Part shown: in pieces, positions 23,943 to 34,560 of the stretch
Position numbering within the stretch: position 1 is the stretch's first letter
How the letters are laid out: each line of letters opens with the position of its first letter
DNA from: Archegozetes longisetosus
Taxonomy: Eukaryota; Arthropoda; Arachnida; Sarcoptiformes; Trhypochthoniidae
Assembly (NCBI GenBank): GCA_018873245.2
Contig: JAEMBT020000008.1
Coordinates: 12,009,172-12,073,171, forward strand
Direction: 5' to 3'
Length of the DNA stretch: 64,000 nt
Notes under the pieces: generated by a model
The model's input: only the letters and a program-made list of their open reading frames with translations
Told to the model about the DNA's origin: nothing
Databases searched by the model: none
Position numbers and translations under genes: made by a program

Positions 23943-25870
23943 TTGCTAAATGTGCTTAAAACTGCAAAATCAAACTTCGCTATATTGAAACAGTTTGTTC
24001 AAACATTCGGCGATGTTTTCCCCATACATTATGATATGACGGCTAATGAAGAGATTATGTTTTGTCAATGTTGTGAATCAAAAGTTAATTGTGATCGTAA
24101 ATGTCAAGTTGAACAGCATTTAAAAACTAAGCAACATTAAAACAAATCAAACACTTTTAAATCAAAAATGATTAATTTTCAAAAGCCTTTTGGGAATAAT
24201 CATTTATTGAGTCCAACATTTATGTCAATTCATAGTTTCTTGAATTCTATAGATTATTGAATCCTGTATTCAATGAACTCACTGAAAAATGTACTAAATA
24301 CAGAGTTGTCCACACTTTAACTCTTTGGATAACTCATGTTAAACAACTTTACAACAGCATTACTGAAAAAAATAAAAGATTCAAAATAATTATATTTGGA
24401 TATTAATTGATAAGACAACCGACTCGAAAGGTTACAGTGTGGCCAACGTTACAATCGGGAGTCTTATTTCAGATTCAAGTGAATGTCAACATTTTCTTAA
24501 ATATGGAAATCATGCAAAGAGCTAACCATTACTCAATAAGTAAATAGTTCACTCGTGATACTTTGGCCCAATGGTATTTAATACAATGAAGTTCTATTGC
24601 TTTCGACAGATGCAACACCATAGATGAATTTAGCGGATAAGATATTGACCGGAACTCATCCAAAACTTATAAATCTCCCTTGCATTACTCACGGTTTGCA
24701 TAATGTACGTGAATTTTTGATGAAAAAGTACTCAAAGGTCAATAGCCTTATTTCAAATGGTAAACGAATAATTGTTAAATTGAAAACAGAAAATAATTGT
24801 TTAAAGATATGTTCCCTCACATACTACTACTTCTTGAACGAATTAAAGCTAGATGGGGTTCATGGTTCACGGCTGTGGACTGTTGTTCGAAATATTACAT
24901 TGAGCTTTATGAATTTTTTTTTCAAAACTTGATCTTGAGGAATCTGCTTATATAAAAGGTGTTCAAAGCCCGGTAACTGGTTCTATCCTTTCTAGTGATT
25001 TAGCCTATATTACGGCTAATTTTGATATTTTTAGGAAAGATAATGTTTTATTGATTGGTAATTTGAGTTTAATCGAGTCAACAATAGCTATATTGGATTT
25101 AAATTCTGGTATTGTTTCAACTTTTGTAATTAAAAATTTGAAGACTGTTTTGAACAAAAGCGAAGGCTATTTTGTGATTAAAATTCGTCACAGCTATTGC
25201 TTGCTGATGTTGGGTCCTAAAAGTTTGAGACCCTATTTGAGGGCAGCGGTCAATTATTGCGTAATTAATTTAAGTGTAACAAAACGGTTAATCATTGGTT
25301 TAACACTTCAAAGCTTCGTATTATGTCATCAGATGATTTCTATGACGCTCAGATCAGTCAAACCAATCGTTTCGTTCACTCAAAACAATTTGAATCATAA
25401 CTGTTATGATCACTATGACCCCTACGATCATAATGACCTCTGTGACTCAAATTGTTTTGAGTAAACCAAATGATTGGTTTGGCTGATCTGAGCGTCATAG
25501 AAATCATCTGATGACATAAAAGGCAACTGTAAATGTGTTAAACCAATAATTTATTAGATATAGCTTAATTTGCAATAATTGACCGCTGCTCCAAATTTTT
25601 AGTTACTGAAGTTTCCGTTTTAAGACAGTGTCAGCACCTCCTGGTTGCCGGCAATCGCTGTAACGACTTGCTAAATATTAAGCGGCAATACAGGAAAAAT
25701 TTTGGACAAAATTCTAACTCCTGGAGAGATTGGTTCTTTCGAGTGTTCACCAATTACAAGGTGCGATGTCGAATGAAGTTTTTCAAAATACAAGAATATT
25801 GTTACAGATAAAGAATGCCTTTAGAAGAAGCTTATCTTAAACGCTATTTCATGGTCAATTGTAATGTTAT
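23943..25870 (+). pseudogene. hAT-like transposase relic (CGGBP1-like type)
   Basis: Fragments in order: an N-terminal zinc-binding region (CQCCESKVNCDRK followed by QVEQHLKTKQH, 24061-24138), a middle region (about 24624-24932, with CITHGLHNVREFLMKKYSKV), a further region (about 24940-25185, LSLIESTIAILDLNSGI), and the C-terminal dimerisation motif (DVE-stop-SFSKYKNIVTDKE, about 25760-25810). This arrangement matches the hAT-derived proteins related to CGGBP1. Many stops and frameshifts, plus an inserted inverted-repeat element at 25242-25598, make it dead. I could not find its ends. Confidence 0.8.
25242..25598. mobile_element. Nested inverted-repeat element
   Basis: The outer arms share GCAGCGGTCAATTATTGC and ATTGGTTTAACAC (25242-25310 against 25540-25598). 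The inner arms (25322-25390 against 25450-25518) form a second strong hairpin around TATGTCATCAGATGATTTC. It reads as one hairpin element inserted into another. It interrupts the hAT transposase relic between its central and C-terminal parts. Confidence 0.7.
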
Positions 25871-26324
25871 AAACTTTAATTAGTCTCAAAATTGAAACTA
25901 TTGCTCATATTATGGATGATTTTCAAACGCATAAATTTTAGTGCGCATTATATGTCATATAAAGCCAACAATAGATGCATACAATTCAATGCTTTAGTTA
26001 TAAGTTTGATTCAAACGTAATAAATGTTGAAATTTTCTTAACTCCCAATCAGATTATAAAAGTTAATAATTTTTAGTAATATAATATGGATATAGATTAA
26101 CTACAGAATTGTGGAGATAATATACAAAATCTGAATCTTCCATCTGATCTTACTTATCATCTGTTTGAAAGAATAATCGAAAACTTACAAATTATGCTTC
26201 AAACTCTAGTTGTTGGTGTCATCTTACGTTTTCCGTCGCCAGGATTTGCAAGAGTACTCTCAGATTTTGGTGAATGTCTCAATGTTAGAAGTTCTATCAT
26301 TAGTACAAAGACAACTGTTTTAAA
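25871..26324. other. Spacer, no gene seen
   Basis: AT-rich sequence between the hAT relic and the left end of the FLYWCH/MULE element. The minus-strand open frame at 26199-26381 overlaps the minisatellite end and is not coding. Confidence 0.4.
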
Positions 26325-28264
26325 GGTTCCACGCCAATTGAGCGCGAACATTTGAGCGCGGCACATTTGAGCGCAGCACATTTGAGCGCAGTCAATTAAG
26401 CGCAGCGAATATTGAGCGAACGATTATTAAGCTCTTGAAAATTGCGTGCAACGACAATTGAGCTCTAAAAGCGGCTTTTACTCAACTTTTTATCAGCTGT
26501 TTTCATAGAGTAGCGGTCATTGCATGCGATTGCAGAGTTTACGTTTGCGGGTTCTAATCCAGATCTTATTTTTATTAATTATATATTTAATTGTTTTTCG
26601 AAAATTTTATAATTTTAATCCAATATAATTAAACTAAATTTAATTAAATCCAGTTGATTATAATTTAATTCAATTAATTAAAGTCAAAAAATCATATTTT
26701 GATTTTATTTCATGACGTAATTTATGAATAAATTCCCCTTTTCTACTAACTTAATTTATTGAGATATAAAAGCGTCAAATCTTAAATTAAGATCTTCAAT
26801 ATTGATCCGTCTAAGAGAGGCGTTCGTTTTTTGTTATCATAGTTTTGATCAAAAATGTCGTTGGATTATGTTAAAAGCGATAAAGGTAAGGATTTACTCA
26901 TTTTTAATGGTTATATTTTCAGGCGGGATCGGATCAACAAAGACAAGACCTTCTGGAGGTGCAACGATTGTCAAGTTTAAATGTCTTGGACGTTGCCGCA
27001 CTAAGGATGGTGTCGTGGAACATCACAGCGACAATCACAACCATGTTCCAGACCCGGCTAAGATTGAAGCGAAGAAGACAGAATTAATCAAAGAAGAAGC
27101 TTTGAATAATCAACTGCCATCAGTCAATATATTAGCTCAATTATCAATTGGTATTCCGCAAGCAGCAGCTGTTCAGCTTCCATCATCTCGTTCAAACATA
27201 AGAACAATTCAGAGAACAAGACAATTATCCAGAGGAGCTCCACATTCACCATCAAATTTGATGGACCTAAGAATTCCAACATCTTACACTAAGACAAAAA
27301 CTGGTGAAGATTTCTTGCTATTTGATAGTGGCTCATCTGCTGATAGAATTTTATTATTTTCAACTCAAAGGAATCTGCAATTATTAAGTGAATGTGAACA
27401 TTGGTTTGCTGATGGAACATTTAAAGTTGTTCCGCGGCTTTTTGATCAACATTTTACTTTGCATGGTGTTAAATAAAACAATGTAATTCCCTCAGTGTTT
27501 ATTCTGATGCCAAACAGATCTGAGGAAACTTATGAACGTGTTTTTAGTGCAATTAAGAATCTTCAGCCATCACTCAATCCATTATCTATTATGACTGATT
27601 TTGAAAAAGGTTCTATAAATTCTTTCTACACCAGTTTTTCATCAGTAAATCAAAGAGGATGCTATTATCACTTCAGTCAATGTATTTAGAAAAGAATTCA
27701 AACACCCGAAAGTTGCGACATGCATAAAAAATATATTGCTGGATCTAATTTTTGCGAAGCAAGTGAAGATGTTAGCTGCATTGGTATTTATTCCTGTTCC
27801 AGAAGTGGTTGATTTGTTTGAGAGTTTACTAGAGAGTCCATTTTATGCTCAGAATGAACTTCTGCTACTTGTGAACTACTTTGAAGATAGATGGATTGGA
27901 AGGCCACTTGGAAGAACGCGAGGAGAACCAATGCATGCCGTAACTTTATGGAACTGTTATTTGTCTGTGGTTGGTGATAATCCTAAGACAAGTAACGCAG
28001 TCGAAGGATGGCACAATGCCTTCAGTTCACTATCGAGTTCTCATCATCCTTGTGTTTGGAAGTTTATCGAAAGACTTTAGCAAGAGTATAGTTTGAATGA
28101 ACTGAAGATTAATTGATATTCATTTGGAGTTTCACCACCATCAAGTCGAAAAAAATATAGCGATTCTGCGAAAAGAATTAAGAGGGTTGTTGAAGAATAC
28201 AGGAGTAAACCAATTTTGGAATACGTAACTTCAATCGCGAATAATTTTAATCTTAATGTTTAAT
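26325..28264 (+). pseudogene. FLYWCH-MULE (Phantom-like) transposon relic
   Basis: The left end GGTTCCACGCCAATTGAG resembles one end of M1/M2 (GGTTCCATGACAATTCAG) and is likewise followed by a minisatellite, here of CATTTGAGCGCAG units to about 26470. The coding part begins near 26885 with a FLYWCH zinc finger (GYIFRRDRINKDKTFWRC, then after a frameshift KCLGRCRT and DNHNHVPD). It continues into the MULE transposase core (WFADGTFKVVPRLF, FILMPNRSEETYERVF, IMTDFEKGSINSF with a catalytic Asp/Glu region) and the C-terminal region (DRWIGRPLGRTRGEPM, NAVEGWHNAF), ending near 28264 (EYVTSIANNF). Stops at about 27474, 27687 and 28078 and a frameshift near 27700 inactivate it. No right-hand inverted end was found. 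Confidence 0.9.
26505..26572 (+). other. tRNA-like segment in MULE leader
   Basis: Between the minisatellite and the coding region lies AGTAGCGGTCATTGCATGCG, followed 30 bp later by GCGGGTTCTAATCC. The second part fits the pol III B-box/T-arm consensus (GGTTCRANTCC) with one change, and the first part is a weak A-box. I cannot draw a full cloverleaf, so this is tRNA-like rather than a tRNA gene. M1 and M2 carry an A-box-like TAGCCTAATGGTTAGAG in the same relative place. Confidence 0.4.
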
Positions 28265-28407
28265 TAATATTATTACTGTTAACTATTTTATTATAATTGT
28301 TTTATCTAAAAAATTGATGGTTTTGTGAGCTTGACAAAATTTTAGTCTAACCTAATATTGACGTCTGTTGAATTTTATTCTTCTGTTTCTCATTAAACAA
28401 TCATTAA

Positions 28408-28883
28408 CCCTTCGTCACAACTTAACTTCTGAAAACGTAAAATTAACTGTGGGGTAAAATGTTACCCCACGTCTTCCACGCTTTATATCTGTTCCAGGTT
28501 AGTCCGGAATGTTTTCAGAATCAAAGTTAGTCCTTATTTTCAATGTTTTCATTAATTAATTAATTTAATTCTAGTTATTATCTGGTACAGCGTCATCAGC
28601 TGTTCAATTGCTAGTAGCGACATTACAGCGCTGCGACACGTATAGTAAACACAAAGCACTGCGATATTAGGGGAAATTTCTGTCCTCACAAAGACATGTT
28701 GCCAGAAAATAATTTTTTATAACAAAGTTACAATTCCAAATTAATCAAGATTTTTGTGATTTATAATCAGATATATGACTGAGGAATAGCTAAATTTTCA
28801 AGAAATGACGACATTCTGTTGATTTTAGCGAGATTTTTAAAGTCAAACTTGGGAACATTTTACCACACAGTTGTGACGAAGGG
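28408..28883. mobile_element. piggyBac-like MITE
   Basis: Inverted ends CCCTTCGTCACAACT / AGTTGTGACGAAGGG flanked by TTAA on both sides (28404-28407, 28884-28887), as piggyBac-type elements require. 476 bp, no transposase. It has an internal palindrome GTGGGGTAAAATGTTACCCCAC at about 28450-28471. It sits just downstream of the MULE coding remnant. Confidence 0.85.
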
Positions 28884-28887
28884 TTAA

Positions 28888-29532
28888 AAGATACAGAAAA
28901 CTTTGGACAAGCAATTTTAGTTGAAATAAATCATTCTTAAGAACACTCACTAAATAAGGTTTGATAGAAACCCTCAATACTTTAGAGGATATATACATCA
29001 GTCTAGCATTTATTTTTCATCTAATTGTTGAGCACATGAAGTCGAGAAATCGACCAATAATTATAGGTTTAAATAAAAATTTCTAAACTTAAAATTGAAG
29101 TTATTTTTCAAATAATCTTAAGGTTTTCTGAATCTTTTGTTACGTTAGAACTAATAAATTCTATATAACCTTTACTCTTATAAATATTTAGCAATCCAAG
29201 CGATATCTAGACTTCCAGTTGAAATCTGTTAAAAACGTCATATTAAAGATGAAGTCGTTAAATTTGACAATTTTCAATTAGTTTCTATGTAAAAGCTTTA
29301 GAAAATACAAATTTTAAAAATGACTTGAAAGTTGTAAAATTTAATTCAACCATATTAATACAATATATTTACAGAGCAATATTATCGATTTTGGTAATAC
29401 TTGGCATCTCAAGTACAATGTTTGAAATTCACATAAATAGCCGAGAATTAAAGCTTTTCAAATTGCAATATCTAAAACTAATGACATGTTACTTGCATTT
29501 TCACTCATAAGTAATTTGCGATTACTTTTGCC
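28888..29532. other. Spacer, no gene seen
   Basis: AT-rich. The short open frame 29325-29510 shows no motif. Confidence 0.4.
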
Positions 29533-30455
29533 GGGTATAGTGCAGAATAGGCCCACCTCCGGGTCGTATTCAAATCGGGTTTTCTGGGGGTTTTCGAGGT
29601 CGTAGAATCCATTTCTGGCGGTCAAAAATGTCGGAAATCAATACTTCCGGTGAAACAAAAATGTCGAATTTTCGACTCCCGGTTTAGCTTTTCGCACTTT
29701 TTCCGACATTTTTCGTGTTTCGTATGTCCGATTGATCTCATTAAAGCTGTTTCCGAAAAACCGGACACTAATATTGTCAAGGAAAATTGATCATTTAGCT
29801 CATTACTAGTCTAGCTCTACTCGGAGATGGATGGTGTCTACAATATCAAAAGATGCGGGAATGCGGAGTGGACGAGCCAGAGGCTTGTCTACAGTGGTGC
29901 CAGCGAGTCGGGCTCTTGCCTGAGACTCGCGCCGCATATGCCGAGGTGGCGTGCCCAAAGAGATCCTGGGTGACCATCTCTGCGAATATCTTTGGCAACG
30001 CAACGTTAAGCGTCGCGGTACCGATCTATTCGTAGAAATGATTCAGTTACTCAAGGTCTTGCAGGCATATCACTAAGGGGTAGCTCCAAAACGGCCTTTT
30101 TCAAGGCCTCATGTAGGCAAGATCATCCCGGTGAACAAAACTGACCAAAGTGGATAAAATCCAACCCCACCTCCACGTGGTATCCACTGGGTTCGGCTAA
30201 CGTGGTTCTGGTTATGATTTTTTGGCTACTTTGGGTCTTACCGTCAATCTCCGACTAAATCTGCACATGGGGAACACGAAAATGTCAGAAAAAGTGCGAA
30301 AAGTTGAACCGGAAGTAGAAAATTTATTTTTGTTTCACCAGAGGTATTGATTTCAGACATTTGGAACCACCAGAAATGGATTCTATGACCTCGAAAACCC
30401 CCAGAAAACCCGATTTGAATACGACCCGGAGGTGGGCCTATTCTGCACTATACCC
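29533..30455. mobile_element. Long-TIR element with GC-richer core
   Basis: Ends GGGTATAGTGCAGAATAGGCC and its complement. The inverted arms run about 190 bp on each side (29533-29725, 30265-30455) and include CTCCGGGTCGTATTCAAATCGG. The centre (about 29820-30010) is much richer in G and C than the surroundings and has overlapping open frames on both strands, but none shows a transposase motif. No target duplication is evident. The class is undecided (MULE or foldback). Confidence 0.8.
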
Positions 30456-30471
30456 AAATGGTCATATGATA

Positions 30472-31215
30472 CAGACAATGCCGCTTATAACGAGTCTTCG
30501 GGACCAGAGAAATGACTCGTTATATCCGAAAATCGTTATAAACGATCATTTAATGGAAAAAGCTTTTGTTTTTTAAGTGAATGAAAAACAGCGGAAATAT
30601 AGAGAAAACAATAGTTTAATTGAAACATTAGTTATCTTTAGTATAATATTCTATAATCAATGTTTGTAAACTTTTTATCCAAATTAGACGCCTTTGCTCT
30701 GATTTTGTCTATTTTTTATGAAATCACTTATTGATGTCTTATTAGTTAAACCATATTTAGCAGTAATAGTGTCATAATTAGTCCGATTTTCCGTTTCTTG
30801 TATGACATCTAATCTGGTTTTTAATGAATAGCTTTTTCTCTTTTTTAATTGACATTGCTTAAATCTTTATTATTTCAATCAAATTTTTGCCGAAAAAACA
30901 CATTTAAGTCAAAACCGTGAGCATTAGCGGTCTAAACATGAATGCTTTCAATCATATAATAAGCAATACATTGAATTTGTATTAAAGTTTTCGCTATTAT
31001 TTATGGTTTCAATTACGACTCATTATAAACGAACACTTTTTATACTACATGTCCTACAGAAGAGGCTCGTAATAACCGATAAATCGTTATAAGCGAACTC
31101 ATTATAACCAATACTTTTTTAATACAAAACATATAAACTGTCCTCTGTTCCACAGACAGACTCGTTATATGCGGAGATACGTTAAAAGCGGATTCGTTGT
31201 AAGTGGAATTGTCTG
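30472..31215 (-). mobile_element. pogo/Tigger relic
   Basis: Ends CAGACAATGCCGCTTATAACG / complement of CAGACAATTCCACTTACAACG with TA on both sides. CTCGTTATAACCGA-type units recur near each end. On the minus strand (about 30850-30700) there is a decayed CENP-B/psq-type helix-turn-helix: KTRLDVIQETENRTNYDTIT, then AKYGLTNKTSISDFIKN. That is the N-terminus of a pogo-family transposase. The catalytic part is gone. Confidence 0.88.
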
Positions 31216-31217
31216 TA

Positions 31218-32049
31218 GTAAATGTCCACAAAAAGAGGTTATATATCCGTGTCGATGTCACAATAATTAAACATAACATATGCACATTTATGACAATGCA
31301 AGTGAAGTTCCAGTATATAAATATACTTATGTATATTATATACATATTTTACGTGTTTCTTGTTGCCGATATTTTGTTCAGGTCCTATCGTGAGTCTTAT
31401 TTATTTTATATATTTGTAATAATTTTTTATATTTTATTAGTTATTATATATCCATTAATTCAGTCTTTTTAATTATCATGTAATCAATTAATTTGTGACT
31501 GACACGGTGTTTTGTACGCCTGGGCGGTTGTTCAGAACTGCCGAATCAGTGGGGGTTCGGGAACACCGGCCACTATACTCACTTTAGAGAAGTGATGATT
31601 AGTGGCTGGAACACTAATAAAGCAAGGACTTATAAAAAAAATATTTTATTAGGCCAAGAACTTCCTTTTTAGATTAAAAAAAAGTTGTGACCCTATCCCC
31701 GTGATGTATTTTATGGGTCACAGTTGTTAATAGTTAAAATAATACATTTTAAATTAAAATATTAGTGGTAAGTATTAAAAAGTGTATAATTGATAAGTTA
31801 AAATATAGTTAATAATATTATAAATAAAACTAAGTGTTATTAAAATCATAAAAGTTAAAATCTTAATATATTTTAAAATTAGTTTTTTAGATATCAGTTA
31901 ATTATAGTACACACTAAAACTTAATTATCGACGCTGGTTACAGATAGCATTAGATGAAGCTATCGAGGATTACTTTGCTTTAATGTTATAAGTAGCGTTC
32001 GCGACAAATTAATAGCTAATATCACGTTGATTAGTCGAACCTAATTAGC
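31218..32049. other. Spacer downstream of the secreted-protein gene
   Basis: Contains a GC-richer patch at 31500-31620 (GGTTGTTCAGAACTGCCGAA) of unknown nature, possibly an LTR or TE end. The rest is AT-rich and will include the 3' UTR and poly(A) site of the minus-strand gene; AATAAA-like strings are too common here to choose one. The open frames at 31040-31472 are chance. Confidence 0.4.
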
Positions 32050-33383
32050 TTATAAAATTTTTTGTAGACAATAATCTTTAGTGTCATTAATTGCGATAGC
32101 AAAGTAAGACTCGTACTTATAACGCAACTCTTCTAGATAGCCTTTAATACAGTTACCCCATCTTTTGTTTTTCTCAGTGGATCCTCTTTTAGAGAAAAAG
32201 TAAAATTTTGCAAATTTATCGTGAAAACAAACAGTAAAATAATCACCAATCAATAGATTCATATATTCGCTAACTGCTCTGTAACCATAGCACTGTCCCC
32301 CTTTACTTTTATGGCAATCAACGTAGTTGTCGCTTGTTGATCGGTACCCAATTGCTGAGTATTGTTTATCTAAAATTGACCTTTTAAAGTCCTCCACTTC
32401 ACTTAAATCGCTTCCACTGGGCGCTAACCAAGTTCTCCCTGTGTTTGTTCCACCTAAACTCCATTTTTCTTCCATTCTTTGTCCGCTTATTCCTTGAAAC
32501 CGCTCTTTTATGGCTTTTTTCTGATAATCGACTAATCCCTGTCTAAGTTTGCAATAATAGTGTGGAAGCGCAGAGCGGGTTAAATTCGAAAAATAGGCCG
32601 CAATTGGGGCAAAAGTTGTGAAAATCTTTGAAAAGGCGAGAAAATCTGGTGAAGTTGCAATCGCATACTTCATGTAAATTGCTTGAGGATCCGTAAAGTA
32701 ACCGAGAATTCGATATAAAACCGATATGGAATGTGAAGCTTCTTTCTCTTTATCTCTAAAACTTGCATCTTGAGTCATGATCCTGTCAAGTGACAGTTTA
32801 ATTTCTCTTAAATCCGAGCGAATTTCAACGATTCTTGACTTAATGTAATTTATTTCGAAATGCTCGTCTAAGCGACTAATTATATTTTTAATTAGTATCT
32901 CGTAATGTTCAGTTCTCTCCCAAAGCAAATCAACTAATGAGCCAACCAGATTTGAAATTTCACCCACATATGGAATATAACCTAACCCTTCGAATACTTT
33001 AAGCAAATTTTCTTTTGCTTTGTCATCCTTAAATTTTTCCAAAAGATTATGAACTTTATTTTCTGCGTCTTGGTCGCCAAATAACACTTGCGGAATTTCC
33101 CAATTTTTTAGTAAAATTATCGGAATGTCTCGACATTCTCCGTCGCAATTACAGCAAAAAAAATTACATGGCCCTAAATTATAAATTAAGCTTTTCTAAA
33201 TTAATTAACTAGCTTATTAATTAACGTACCGGTTGCGCAGCATTGAAAGAAGCTTACAGAGCTGCCATCAGCGCATTTTGCTCCACCGATTTTCGATCTA
33301 TCAGGTTTACAACAAAAGCAATCAATAAAAATAATGCACAGAAAAATCAGAGAACAAACAAAAAGTAAGTGTTTTAGGACCAT
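32050..33383 (-). CDS. Secreted protein: Cys-rich module + helical domain
   Basis: Two exons, 33230-33383 and 32050-33173, separated by a 56-nt GT-AG intron; spliced length 425 aa in frame. Exon 1 gives a clear signal peptide (hydrophobic residues about 5-20), then a compact Cys-rich module continuing into exon 2 (residues about 22-70, roughly a dozen Cys, with paired CC and a GPC...CCNCDGECR pattern). From about residue 100 there is a long, mostly helical region: a glycine/proline-containing hydrophobic helix (YIPYVGEISNLVGSLVDLLW), a charged amphipathic stretch that could be a coiled coil, then a second hydrophobic region near residues 235-255. The C-terminal third has a few Cys and aromatic-rich beta-like sequence. 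I do not recognise the full-length family. The Cys module recalls small secreted insect proteins, and the helical part is vaguely like pore-forming domains, but both are guesses. No stop or frameshift is seen. Confidence 0.75.
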
Positions 33384-33490
33384 TTTGCTGCTTTTGCTTT
33401 TGTAACTTCTTCACTATTGAAAAGAATGAGTGTTCTTTGTATGCATTATCCTAATGCTAAAACAAACGAAAAGATTTAGGAGCTGAGAGC

Positions 33491-33500
33491 ACTTATATTA
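33491..33500 (-). promoter_or_regulatory. TATA-like element of the secreted-protein gene
   Basis: On the minus strand TAATATAAGTGCTCTCAGC lies about 110 bp before the ATG at 33383. It would put a transcription start near 33465 and give an 80-nt leader. This is inferred from sequence only. Confidence 0.35.
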
Positions 33501-33664
33501 CTAAATTTATTTTCAGTAAAATGAGATGTAAAACGACAATTTTATGAACAAGTTTCGAATGAAATAAGGAAACTCATACTGAAAAAAGCTTATCTTTGTT
33601 TGACATGAGTTTGGAACAAGAGATTACATGACATATGCCGCGAAAACGAAACTTGTGCGCAAAA

Positions 33665-33728
33665 GACACTACCGCGGAAACGACACTACCGCGGAAACGA
33701 CACTACCGCGGAAACGACACTACCGCGC
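33665..33728 (+). repeat. 17-bp CG-rich minisatellite
   Basis: Four tandem units of GACACTACCGCGGAAAC, the last one partial. They are followed at 33740-33770 by an inverted partial unit (GTAGTGTATTTTTCGCGGTAG), so the whole can fold back. It stands out sharply in CpG content from its surroundings. It may be the terminal minisatellite of another MULE-like element. Confidence 0.85.
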
Positions 33729-33875
33729 ACGACAATACTGTGCCGTAGTGTATTTTTCGCGGTAGTTAGAATACACTTAGAAGTATTTAATCTCAAAGAA
33801 TAAGCTAAAAAATATCCAAAATAATATGTTGATTTGGCTAAAATAATATATCGACATGTAAAGATAGATATTTAG

Positions 33876-34560
33876 AGGTAAGAAAAATTGATTTTTCCGT
33901 AGCGTAGAACAAAAACTATTATAGTTAGAGCAAAATCGGTTGAATATTCTGATTCTTCGTTAAAAAAAATACATTAAAAAGAGTTTATTTTAAAAGTCAG
34001 CATGAGAACCTTGATCTTGAAATACAGCAGTTATTCTTTCAGGATAAGTTAACAATAAATATTCAAATTAATCAGTATTATTTCCAAGTGAAATTTAATC
34101 TTCTCTCAAATGATTGAGTAAAACATCATAAGAAAAGCGATTCAGTCTATCTTCTCGCAACATTCTTTTTTCAACCTCATCTTTAATTAATGATCCAATA
34201 TGTTCTGCAGGGTTGAGATCAGGACCGTTATCTGGCCAGAAATCACTTCCCCAAAAATTTATTCGATGAATCTTTGTTCATCTAAATCATTAACTAATCC
34301 AGCGATTAATTGTCAACATTTTTAAATGATATCAATGAAAATAGTATGAAAGAGCGATTAAAAACAGATTATATTAAAATTTGTTGGTTTACTATCAGAA
34401 TATCGTTCGTTAATAACGTTACACATTTATTAGGTTTTAAATTTAAACTTTTTTTTAATGTATTTTTTAACGTAAAATCAGAATATCCAACTGATTTTGC
34501 TCTAACTATAATAGTTTTTGCTCTAGACTATGAAAAAAAATCATTTTTCTTACTCTGTAC
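33876..34560 (-). mobile_element. Tc1/mariner relic with transposase C-terminus
   Basis: Imperfect inverted ends of about 100 bp (GTAAGAAAAATTGATTTTTCC on the left, complement on the right; internal CTATTATAGTTAGAGCAAAAT on both sides). On the minus strand about 34245-34085 encodes the end of a DD34E-type transposase: FWPDNGPDLNPAEHIGSLIK with the third catalytic residue in the PAEH motif, then DEVEKRMLREDRLNRFS. Everything upstream of this is lost. The plus-strand open frame at 34310-34567 is end sequence. A diverged related element is at 43418-44584. Confidence 0.85.

Noticed and set aside
26505-26572. A functional tRNA gene
   Set aside because: A T-arm/B-box-like stretch is present, but I cannot draw acceptor and D stems, so it is listed only as tRNA-like.
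29806-30035. Overlapping open frames on both strands in the long-TIR element
   Set aside because: A product of the GC-richer core. Neither shows a recognisable domain or a splice partner.
32050-33383. Calling the secreted protein a delta-endotoxin-like or other named toxin
   Set aside because: The helical region only vaguely resembles such domains by eye. No diagnostic motif is visible, so no name is given.
33665-33728. CRISPR array
   Set aside because: The 17-bp units are directly adjacent without spacers, and the genome is eukaryotic.
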